DNA from: Providencia stuartii
GTDB taxonomy: Bacteria; Pseudomonadota; Gammaproteobacteria; Enterobacterales; Enterobacteriaceae
DNA: 64,000 nt
NCBI GenBank assembly: GCA_900455155.1
Contig: UGUC01000003.1
Span: 124,001 to 188,000 of the forward strand
Reading direction: 5' to 3'
Shown: positions 7,936-15,792 of the stretch, piece after piece
Layout: the number at the start of each line of letters is the position of its first letter
Numbering within the stretch: the stretch's first letter is position 1
Translations under genes and position numbers: made by a program
Notes under the pieces: model-generated
What the model was told of the DNA's origin: nothing
Databases searched by the model: none
What the model saw: only the letters and a program-made list of their open reading frames with translations

Positions 7936-9294
7936 TTACAAGAAAGCGAAGAAGATCATACCGACTATTGCCCCTGTAGTACCGAGGATAGTTTCCATAA
8001 TGGTCCACGTTTTCAATGTCTGAGCTTCCGTTGCCCCCGTAAACTTACCAAACAACCAGAAACCGGAGTCATTCACATGGCTTAAAATGAGTGAGCCACC
8101 AGAAATACAAGTCGCTAATGCCGCCAATTGTGCCCCTGAATAACCTAACTCACCAACTACAGGCAAGACTAACCCAACCGTTGTTAAACAGGCTACCGTT
8201 GCCGAGCCTTGGATCACACGGACAGCGCCAGCAAGGACAAAACACGCAACGGCAATAGGCAAGCCTGCACCGATTAATGAATCACCTAATGCGGGGCCAA
8301 CACCGGAGTCAACAAGTACTTGCTTAAAGACACCACCAGCACCCGTTACCAATAAAATGATCCCCGCAGGTTGGATTGCCGCAGAGCAAACCTCCATGAC
8401 TTTTTCTTTATTCATGCCATAGCGGAAACCTAAACCGTAAACAGCTAGCAGACACGCTAATAATAAAGCCGTAAATGGATGACCAATAAACTCAAGCCAA
8501 TGCTCAAGCGTAGAGCCTTTTTCAACCAAGTGTGTTCCGATAGTTTTCAGGCCTACTAATACCAATGGGAACAAGACTAAAGATAGGCTAAACCCGAAAC
8601 TTGGCATTTTGCCGTGATCCATCGTTGGTGCTTGGTAATCCGCTGGGATATCAATACTGACATGTTTACTAATAAAACTGCCAAAGAGTGGACCTGCCAA
8701 TAACATACCGGGTATTGCCGCACACAGACCAATTAAGATCATCCAGCCATAGTCGGCGCCCATTTGTGAAGCGACCAACATTGGTGTAGGCCCTGGGAGT
8801 AAGAACGCAGCCGCAGCTGCTACCCCTGCAAACAACGGAATAGCCATGCGAACAACATTATGGCCTGTGCGGTTTGCTACAGCGAATACCACCCCAATCA
8901 ACAGCACGATCGCAACATCAAAAAATAGTGGTAATGCACAGATTAAACCGGCGATCCCTACAGCATAATGCGCTCTTTTCTCCCCAAATAATTGGAGTAG
9001 TTTTGTCGCAACCTGATCGAGCGCGCCTGTTTCGTGTAAAATTTTCCCAAACATGGCGCCAAGTGCGACAACGATAGCCAAGAAACCGAGTGTTCCTGCC
9101 ATCCCTTTTTGCATCGTTTCTGTGATGTCTTGCACTGGCATACCTGAAAATAATCCAGCGCCGATAGAGACAATCATCAATGCAACAAAAGCATGTAAAC
9201 GGCGTACATGACAAGAAACAGTAATAAAACCACAGAGCCGACCGCAGTCAGAACGAGTGTCAGTGTGCTTAATGCTTCAACTGGGGGTGTTCAT
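7936..9294 (-). pseudogene. gntU: GntU gluconate permease, frameshifted as sequenced
   Basis: The product is a low-affinity gluconate:H+ symporter of the GntP family and matches E. coli GntU closely along its length. The intact frame covers 7936-9180 (414 residues, about 12 membrane segments). The first 38 codons lie in other frames. Translation should begin at the ATG at 9294, which overlaps the gntK stop and is preceded by GGAGG. Two indels separate it from the body: one C too many in the five-C run (plus-strand G run 9283-9287), and one base missing at about 9201-9202. Correcting both yields 452 residues, near the 446 of E. coli GntU, with no net length change. Sequencing error is the likely cause. 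A shortened protein from an internal start is possible but would lack the first membrane segment. Confidence 0.8.
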
Positions 9295-9834
9295 GAATTG
9301 CCTCCAGAAACAATTTGATGAATAGCCGTACGTGTATTTTCAATCACTTCATCAAGTGATGGACGAATATCGACAACATGAACATCCTGTTCTTCTGATG
9401 TAGGCTCTTGCAGTGCCTGAAATTGTGATACCAACATTTCAGGCTTAAAGAAGTGCCCTTTACGTGCTTTGAGGCGATTTTCAATGAGCTCAGCATCCCC
9501 TTTCAGGTAGATAAAATAGAGATTCTTATTACCTTCTCTTAACTTATCGCGATAACTTTTTTTCAATGCAGAGCATACAACCAAAGAAATAGGGTTGGTT
9601 CGCTGCATTGCAAAAATGGCATCATTTAATGCTGCAAGCCAAGGTTGGCGATCTTCATCATTCAGTGCGTGGCCCAAAGCCATTTTTTTGAATATTTGCT
9701 CTCGGATGCAGAAAATCACCATCTAAAAAAGCCGCATTTGTTTTTTGAGCGACACCGCTTGCGACAGCCGATTTACCGCTACCCGATACCCCCATAAAAA
9801 CAAATGTATAATTTTGTGCTTGGGTATCACTCAT
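9291..9834 (-). pseudogene. gntK: Gluconokinase GntK, frameshifted as sequenced
   Basis: The product phosphorylates gluconate to 6-phosphogluconate in the cytoplasm, feeding edd-eda and the pentose phosphate pathway. From the ATG at 9834 (AGGAG upstream) it reads through the P-loop GVSGSGKSA and the FLDGDFLHPRANI segment. It then loses frame in a seven-T run (plus strand 9683-9689, A run on the coding strand). The rest (from about 9690 down to 9291, starting KKMALGHALNDEDRQPW) is in frame to the end. Removing one base gives 180 residues, against 175 in E. coli. The stop overlaps the gntU start. Confidence 0.8.
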
Positions 9835-9904
9835 GGGAAACTCCTCAGGTGTTAAATAAAAAAGGTACGCTTATTTTTTTGTTTACCGATGATAGAAACC
9901 GAAT

Positions 9905-9931
9905 TGTTACCGGTAACAGTTACCAGTAACA
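9905..9931. promoter_or_regulatory. Two tandem GntR operators upstream of gntKU
   Basis: TGTTACCGGTAACA (9905-9918) is a perfect palindrome. It is followed directly by AGTTACCAGTAACA (9918-9931), a near copy. Both match the known GntR site, with TGTTAC and GTAACA halves. They lie between gntR and gntK, where GntR would repress gntKU until gluconate is present. The same 16-bp palindrome occurs upstream of edd at 51785. Confidence 0.85.
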
Positions 9932-10027
9932 TTATCAGCAGTGCGGCTATTTTTAGCAATTATCTTGATAGGGAAATAAAGAGATCTGTGATGCCTCTCT
10001 CACTAATATGCTGCATCACTTTTAATT

Positions 10028-11022
10028 TCAAATACTTTCACCGGGCAGTAACTCAAAACCAACATCAAATAACGTTTGTGGTAACTTTTTACCATTAATG
10101 CGCGCAAGCAGTACTTCGGCGGCCTTACGCCCCATGCTATCCCGAGGGGTTAAAACACTGGCTAATTTCGGCGTCATGACTTGCCCAACATCATGACCGT
10201 GAAACCCTGATATTGCCAAATCTTCAGGAACTTTAATGCCAAGACGCTGGCACTCAAAAATAGCACCGATGGCAAGGTCGTCGTTGGTACAAAATAAACC
10301 ATCTGCCTCGGGGTATTTTTCTTTGCACTCATGAAGTAACTGAGCGCCTAATGAATAAGAAGAGCTTGCTTGCGTCATCACATTACGAGGCTCCAACCCC
10401 GCATCACGCATCGCTTGCTCATAGCCTTGTAGCCGAATAAAGGTCCGTTCATCATATCGAGCGCCAAGATACACCACATGTTGGCAGCCACGCGCTAACA
10501 TAGCTGCTGTCATCTGCCGTGAGGCTTCAAAGTTATCAATACCGACAGCAACATCTAAACACGGAGAGACGCTATCCATGATCTCAACCACAGGGATCCC
10601 CGCGGTCTTCAACATTCTAAGCGTGCGATCAGTATGGGTACGCTCTGCTAAGATCACACCGTCAATATTGTAAGAAAGTAGAAAAGTTAAACGCTCCTCT
10701 TCTTTTTCAGGAAGGTAACCATAGTGTGCTAGCATGGTTTGATAACCATAATGGTCAGTCACTGTTTCAATACCGCGGATCACTTCAGCAAAAACTTGGT
10801 TGGTCAGCGACGGTAACAGAACACCAATCGCATGGCTGGTTGCATTAGACAGCAAATCAGGGCCTTATTGGGAATATACCCTAACGCTTCCACCGCTTGA
10901 GCAATTTTACCGCGTAACACTTCAGAAACCTGCTCTGGGTTTCGCAAAAAGCGACTAACTGTCATTTTCGTGACACCGACTCTGTCGGCAACATCCTGTA
11001 GTGAGGGTCTTTTTTTCTTCAT
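10028..11022 (-). pseudogene. gntR: GntR, LacI-family gluconate repressor, frameshifted as sequenced
   Basis: The product has a LacI-type helix-turn-helix at residues about 8-27 (SLQDVADRVGVTKMTVSRFL) and a periplasmic-binding-protein-like sensor domain. It resembles E. coli GntR throughout. The frame breaks after about residue 55: the N-terminal part runs from 11022 and the sensor part occupies 10855-10028. One C is missing from the three-base run at 10860-10862. Restoring it joins NKAPDLLSNATSHAIGVLLP and gives 331 residues, exactly the E. coli length. The gene lies upstream of gntKU in the same direction, as in E. coli. Confidence 0.8.
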
Positions 11023-11182
11023 ATATTCCGTGTTTCTAACTTACGCAAGTGCGAGTGACTATGTTCAGCGATCTTTGTATGGATAGCAATGTTTGTTACT
11101 GATTTACATCACAGAATAGCGGAGTTTTCCGACTAATGTCTCTTTTGTTATTGACTCCTTAGTATGACTCCGTTAACTTCCG

Positions 11183-11206
11183 CGCTATATATCAATAAAT
11201 ATAACG
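11183..11206. promoter_or_regulatory. ModE-type operator upstream of the metal-uptake ABC operon
   Basis: The 24-bp site reads CGCTATAT, eight spacer bases, then ATATAACG. It has the same length, ends and symmetry as the E. coli modA ModE site (CGTTATAT, eight bases, ACATAACG). It ends 18 bases before the first gene's ATG, so it should overlap the promoter or early leader. ModE with bound molybdate or tungstate represses such promoters. A second copy lies upstream of the TonB receptor at 15748. Confidence 0.75.
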
Positions 11207-11224
11207 AAATTTCTTTTTAGCACT

Positions 11225-12251
11225 ATGGGAATCAATCGTAGACTCTTTATTCAATCCTGCGCGGCGTTAGCGGCACTCGCTTATTTGCCTGCTTATGGGC
11301 GCATTGAACAAGCGTTGTTTGGTGTATTACCACAACCAAACAAAATCCAGCGTGTAATGAGTTCTGGTCCACCTGCAGATTTACTGCTATTTGCTTTAGC
11401 CCCTGAAAAAATGGTTGGATTCTCATCCATTCATTTGCAAAAAGAGCATGACGAACTATTTGCTCAACAATGGCGAGATTTGCCTATTTATGGTCGCCTA
11501 GCAGGTCGAGGAAGTACGCTATCTTTGGAAAAGCTGCTCGATTATAACCCACAGTTAATAATTGATACTGGAAATATTGATGACACTTATCGCTCTCAGG
11601 CGGCGAAACTTGCCCAAACAAACAGGCATTGCTTATTTACTGATAGCCGGAGGGCTACAAGATTCAGCACAGCAATTACTTCAACTCGGTGAGACCTTAA
11701 ATGTACCGCAGCAAGCTCAAACGCTCAGCACACTTGCCAAACACTATTTGCAAGACGCGAAACAATTCGCCATACAACACCATGCGAATGCCCCCAGTTT
11801 CTACCTAGCTAGAGGCGCCAAAGGTTTACAAACAGCACCCGAGGCTCTATTCATACTGAAGCCATAGAAATATTAGGTTTCCGTAATGTCGCCGATATTC
11901 CTAATTTTAGGGGGTTAACAGAGGTTTCAATGGAACAACTGTATGATTGGAACCCCGATATTATTATTACTCAATATCAAGAAGCCGAGGAATTTATTCG
12001 CCAATCCGCGTTATGGAAAGGGTTAACGGCGGTTGCCACTAACCAATTACTGACCTTTGGAGGAATGCCATTTTGGTTGGCTTGATGGCCCCCCAGGAAT
12101 TAACCGCCTCTTAGGCATGCGCCGGTTACAAAGCCATTTTGATCAACAAATCGAATCCACCATACGCAATGATATCAAACAATTTTTCCATCTGTTTTAT
12201 CACTCATCGGTGACTAATACGCAAATTGATAGATTGATGGAATTATCATGA
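11225..12251 (+). pseudogene. Metal-chelate ABC transporter substrate-binding protein, frameshifted as sequenced
   Basis: This is a periplasmic binding protein of the BtuF/FecB (class III) family. The signal peptide has a twin-arginine look (NRRLFIQ, then a hydrophobic stretch). Domain 1 includes RVMSSGPPADLLLFALAPEKMVG, and domain 2 ends with the family's GWLDGPPGINRLLG motif. Three indels break it: an extra A near 11620-11624, a missing C near 11840-11843, and an extra T in the TTTT run near 12071-12074. The net of +1 agrees with the 1,027-base length. Correction gives 341 residues. It overlaps the permease start by four bases. Ligand: a molybdate/tungstate-type oxyanion or a metal chelate, inferred from the ModE site and ModD in the operon. 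Confidence 0.7.
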
Positions 12252-13252
12252 GTCGCACAATCAAACCGTTACTTCTTGTTATCGTTTTTATCGGCGCCCT
12301 GATCATTGCATTAATTAGTGGTAAGTATTCACTTACGCTTAATCAGCTCATTGATTTAGTTGTCTCTGAATTTACCTCACAAACTCTCGCCGATGACCCA
12401 CGCAATGCCACTGTTTTTTGGCAAATACGTTTTCCTCGCACACTCGCCGCGATGGTGATTGGAGGAGGACTGGCGATTGCAGGAGCGGCTTATCAGGGAA
12501 TGTTTCGAAATCCATTAGTATCACCCGATATACTTGGGGTTTCAGCGGGGGCTGGGGTAGGTGCTGTTATTGGTATATTTTTAGGTCAATCGCTGCTCTA
12601 CATTCAACTAGCCGCCTTTGTTGGTGGGCTATTGGCAGTATCTTTAGTGTGCCTAATTGCCCGAATGGCGCGCCAGCATGACCCCATTTTATCTCTCGTC
12701 TTAGTTGGTGTTGCGATCAGCGCCTTATGTGGTGCAGCCATCTCTTTAATAAAAATTCTTGCAGACCCTTATACCCAATTGCCTTCTATCACCTTCTGGC
12801 TATTAGGCGGGCTTTCATCCATCACCCAAAGCGACCTACTGTCTGTGTTGCCCATTATGTTGGTTGGCATTATGCCACTGTTACTGTTGCGCTGGCGCAT
12901 GAATTTACTGAGTCTATCTGATGAAGAAGCGAAAAGTTTGGGGATCAATGTCAGCTTAATGCGAACAATATTTATTATTTCAGCAACATTGATTACCGCC
13001 AGTGCGGTATCCATTGCAGGGATCATCGGTTGGATTGGCTTAATCGTTCCGCATATCACCCGAATGATAGTGGGCGCTAACTTCCGCTATCAACTCCCTG
13101 CCTCAATGGCTATTGGAGCCATTATGTTACTCATTACCGATACACTCGCTCGCACTATTGCTTCCATTGAGCTTCCACTCGGCATATTAACTTCAGCGGT
13201 CGGTGCCCCTTTCTTTTTGGCAATCCTTTTACAAACACGGAGTGCCAAATGA
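12248..13252 (+). CDS. FecCD/BtuC-family metal-chelate ABC transporter permease
   Basis: The 334-residue protein has about ten membrane segments. It carries typical FecCD signatures: RFPRTLAAMVIGGGLAIAGAAYQGMFRNPLVSPDILGVSAGAG near the N-terminus and GIIGWIGLIVPHITRMIVG with the coupling-helix region near residue 260. It would form the inner-membrane channel as a homodimer with the following ATPase. The gene overlaps both neighbours by four bases (ATGA), so the operon is tightly coupled. This family also imports iron-siderophores, haem and cobalamin. Molybdate import by a FecCD-type transporter has precedent in the Haemophilus MolBC-MolA system, and the ModE site here points that way. Confidence 0.85.
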   Translation: MSRTIKPLLLVIVFIGALIIALISGKYSLTLNQLIDLVVSEFTSQTLADDPRNATVFWQIRFPRTLAAMVIGGGLAIAGAAYQGMFRNPLVSPDILGVSAGAGVGAVIGIFLGQSLLYIQLAAFVGGLLAVSLVCLIARMARQHDPILSLVLVGVAISALCGAAISLIKILADPYTQLPSITFWLLGGLSSITQSDLLSVLPIMLVGIMPLLLLRWRMNLLSLSDEEAKSLGINVSLMRTIFIISATLITASAVSIAGIIGWIGLIVPHITRMIVGANFRYQLPASMAIGAIMLLITDTLARTIASIELPLGILTSAVGAPFFLAILLQTRSAK

Positions 13253-14016
13253 ACCTAATCAGACTGGAAAATGTGGCGATTGGCTATCATCATCAAGCCA
13301 TTATGACAAAAATTAATTTCGCGTTACAAGCTGGCGCGATGACCTGCCTTCTCGGTGCGAATGGGTGCGGCAAAACAACGCTAATGAAAACTTTATTAGG
13401 GCTTCTTCCTGCTCTTGAAGGTCACATTTTATTAAAAGAAAAGTCACTCACCTCTTATAAACCGGCTGATATAGCGAAAGTAATTGCTTACGTACCTCAA
13501 GCTCATGATACCCCGTTCACCTTTACTGCCATAGATATGGTCATGATGGGGCTGACGCCTCACCTCCCACTCTTTTCTGTTCCCGGCGCCAAAGAACGCG
13601 TACTCGGGCTAGAACAACTAAAAAAGCTGGGGATTGAGCATCTTGCCTCGCGTTTATACAGCACCCTCAGTGGGGGAGAAAAACAGTTAGTATTGATAGC
13701 CCGAGCCTTAATCCAAAAACCAATCATGTTAATTATGGATGAGCCCGCCGCGAGTTTAGACTTTGGTAACCAGATCCGTTTATTGAAGCAAATTGAACAA
13801 TTAAAAGCAGATGGGATCACTGTTCTCATGTCGACTCATCACCCACAGCATGCTGCCGCCATTGCAGATAATGTTATCTTACTGGATAAACATGCTGGCG
13901 TAAGACAAGGCTCTGCCGAAAGTATGTTAACACTTACCAACCTAGCAAGACTCTATTCTATTGATGAAGAGAGTATTGCCGCTCATTTTCAGCTTCCAGC
14001 TCATTTTACTCGCTAA
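13249..14016 (+). CDS. ABC transporter ATP-binding protein (FepC/MolC-like)
   Basis: The 255-residue ATPase has Walker A GANGCGKTT (residues 36-44), a Q-loop at VPQAHDTPF, signature LSGGEKQLV, Walker B LIMDEPAAS and the switch His in STHHPQH. It belongs to the iron-siderophore/B12/molybdate (FecE/MolC) group and energises the permease encoded just upstream. The start overlaps the permease stop. The next gene follows after ten bases. Confidence 0.85.
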   Translation: MNLIRLENVAIGYHHQAIMTKINFALQAGAMTCLLGANGCGKTTLMKTLLGLLPALEGHILLKEKSLTSYKPADIAKVIAYVPQAHDTPFTFTAIDMVMMGLTPHLPLFSVPGAKERVLGLEQLKKLGIEHLASRLYSTLSGGEKQLVLIARALIQKPIMLIMDEPAASLDFGNQIRLLKQIEQLKADGITVLMSTHHPQHAAAIADNVILLDKHAGVRQGSAESMLTLTNLARLYSIDEESIAAHFQLPAHFTR

Positions 14017-14026
14017 GGTGAAAGTT

Positions 14027-14845
14027 ATGCTTATTGACCAATTAGATTTTGCTCAGATGTACCAACAACATATGCAACAAGCCCAGCGTTCACGCAAAGA
14101 GCCTGAGCATTGGGATAAAAAAGCGCAAAAAATGGCACAAACCTGTGCAAACCCACAAGATCCCTACTTAATTCGTTTTCGTGAACTCATGGATTTTACT
14201 GGTGCAAAAACCTTATTGGATGTCGGATGTGGGCCGGGCTCTGTCTGTTTGGCACTGGCAAAGCATTTCACCACCGTCATTGGTATTGATTACAGCCAAG
14301 GTATGCTTGATGCTGCCCAAGAGCGTGCGAAAGCAATGGATATCAATAATGTTCAATTTGAACAATTAGCATGGGAAGATAACTGGGCGCAATTACCTAA
14401 AGTCGATATCGCCGTCGCTTCACGGTCCACTTTAGTCGATGACCTTAAAACAGCCTTATTGAAGCTCAATCGCCAAGCAAACTTACGTGTTTACACCACG
14501 CATACTGTAAACCCAACCTTTATTGATGAAAATATCATCCAATTTATTGGTCGGGAAGTCGTTCGCTTACCGACTTACATCTATGCGGTGAATATTTTGC
14601 ATCAAATGGGAATAAATGCGCGAGTCGATTTTATTAACAGCCCAGATAAAGGCGGATTTGAACAGGTTGAAGATTTTGTCGAAAGCGTCAATTGGTCACT
14701 CAAAAATCTCTCTGATGAAGAGATTGCAAAATTACACCAATATTACGACCTGCAACTCGCGTCAGGAAAGCGCATTCCCTATCCTGCGCGCAACTGGGCC
14801 ATGGTGTCATGGGATGTTGTTGATGAAATGAGTCTAACATTATGA
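14027..14845 (+). CDS. Class I SAM-dependent methyltransferase in a metal-uptake operon
   Basis: The start is the ATG at 14027, with AAGGTGA upstream. A longer frame beginning inside the ATPase gene has no ribosome-binding site. The 272-residue protein carries the Rossmann motif LLDVGCGPGSVCLAL (residues about 63-77) with GIDYSQGMLDAAQ following, which is a standard SAM-binding site. The C-terminal half has no recognisable specificity motif. It sits between the ABC ATPase and ModD and overlaps modD by four bases, so it is an integral operon member. Its substrate is unknown. It may modify a small molecule involved in metal handling, but this is inference from position only. Confidence 0.75.
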   Translation: MLIDQLDFAQMYQQHMQQAQRSRKEPEHWDKKAQKMAQTCANPQDPYLIRFRELMDFTGAKTLLDVGCGPGSVCLALAKHFTTVIGIDYSQGMLDAAQERAKAMDINNVQFEQLAWEDNWAQLPKVDIAVASRSTLVDDLKTALLKLNRQANLRVYTTHTVNPTFIDENIIQFIGREVVRLPTYIYAVNILHQMGINARVDFINSPDKGGFEQVEDFVESVNWSLKNLSDEEIAKLHQYYDLQLASGKRIPYPARNWAMVSWDVVDEMSLTL

Positions 14846-15687
14846 TTTATTTACCCGATAGTTTTATCGACCAGCTACTTCTTGATGATATTCAATATGG
14901 CGATTTAACAACACGCTCTTTAGGCCTGCATACTCAAGCAGGTACAATGACATTGGTTTCGAAACAGGGTGGGTGTATCAGTGGTATTGATGTTGCCTCA
15001 CGCATGCTAAATAAACTCGGTATTGATTTTCAAGCTAATTATCGTGATGGCGACGTGGTTCCAGAAAATAGCTGCTTAATAAAAGCCTCTGGAACAGTAG
15101 AAGCCCTTCATCAAGCATGGAAAGCCGTACAAAACGTCCTTGAATGGTGCTGCGGTGTTAGTCACTACACCCACCAAATGGTCAGTCTCTTAAAGCGTTA
15201 TCAACCTGATGCCCAACTTGCCTGTACAAGAAAAACGGTGCCGGGAACAAAGTTACTTGCATTGACCGCTATTATTGCTGGCGGCGCTATTATTCACCGA
15301 GCAGGGAGTGCGGAAAGCATTCTATTGTTCACCAACCATCGTCGTTGTCTTGCCGACCCCGATGATTGGTACTCGCATATTCATACACTTAGGGAAGCCG
15401 CCCCTGAAAAACAGATTATTGTTGAGGCAGATAATAGACAACAAGCGACACTCGCCATTGAGGCTGGCGCCGATATTGTTCAATTAGATAAATTCAGCCC
15501 AGCACAAATCCGCCAATTGCATCAACAAATACAAACACAAAATCGTTTATGTCGGCTATCTGCGGCTGGAGGGATCAACTTACAAACAATAGAGGCGTAT
15601 GCGCAAACAGGCATTACATTGTTTGTCACATCGGCTCCTTATTACGCTCCCCCCAGAGATATCAAAGTAAACATTTTCACAGGATAG
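14842..15687 (+). CDS. modD: ModD, quinolinate phosphoribosyltransferase-like protein
   Basis: The 281-residue protein belongs to the NadC (nicotinate-nucleotide pyrophosphorylase) superfamily in its ModD branch, named from molybdate transport operons. It has the N-terminal barrel-sandwich half and the TIM-barrel half. The active-site segment CTRKTVPGTKLLALTAIIAGG and HRAGSAESILLFTNH correspond to the TRKT...HR...NH segments of NadC. The reaction is not established. A housekeeping NadC role is unlikely because the gene is the last member of a ModE-marked uptake operon and is coupled to the methyltransferase. A terminator follows. Confidence 0.8.
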   Translation: MIYLPDSFIDQLLLDDIQYGDLTTRSLGLHTQAGTMTLVSKQGGCISGIDVASRMLNKLGIDFQANYRDGDVVPENSCLIKASGTVEALHQAWKAVQNVLEWCCGVSHYTHQMVSLLKRYQPDAQLACTRKTVPGTKLLALTAIIAGGAIIHRAGSAESILLFTNHRRCLADPDDWYSHIHTLREAAPEKQIIVEADNRQQATLAIEAGADIVQLDKFSPAQIRQLHQQIQTQNRLCRLSAAGGINLQTIEAYAQTGITLFVTSAPYYAPPRDIKVNIFTG

Positions 15688-15697
15688 ACCTAATTTA

Positions 15698-15730
15698 AAC
15701 GAACCCTATGTTGCAAAGGGTTCGTTTTCT
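15698..15730 (+). terminator. Terminator of the ABC/methyltransferase/modD operon
   Basis: ACGAACCCT (15699-15707) pairs with AGGGTTCGT (15717-15725), followed by TTTCT. It separates the ABC operon from the TonB receptor, which has its own ModE-type site. Confidence 0.75.
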
Positions 15731-15747
15731 CAATAAACGACGCACAT

Positions 15748-15771
15748 CGTTATATAAAAAACAACATATCG
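15748..15771. promoter_or_regulatory. ModE-type operator upstream of the TonB-dependent receptor
   Basis: The 24-bp site reads CGTTATAT, eight spacer bases (AAAAAACA), then ACATATCG. It differs from the E. coli modA site's right half at one base and keeps exact 8-8-8 spacing. It ends 21 bases before the receptor ATG, nearly the same distance as the site at 11183. Two independent copies before two units of one locus make chance unlikely. Confidence 0.75.
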
Positions 15772-15792
15772 ATTTAGGCAAATTGGAATTTT

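Noticed and set aside
8918..9214. 98- and 71-codon minus-strand frames near the gntU start
   Set aside because: They are out-of-frame shadows of gntU. The true N-terminus is recovered by correcting two indels.
9889..10098. 69-codon plus-strand frame between gntK and gntR
   Set aside because: It covers the GntR operators and the antisense of the gntR 3' end, with no start signal.
11090..11120. CRP-like site (TGATTTACATCACA) upstream of the metal-uptake operon
   Set aside because: Only one half-site is good. The other half does not match well enough to call.
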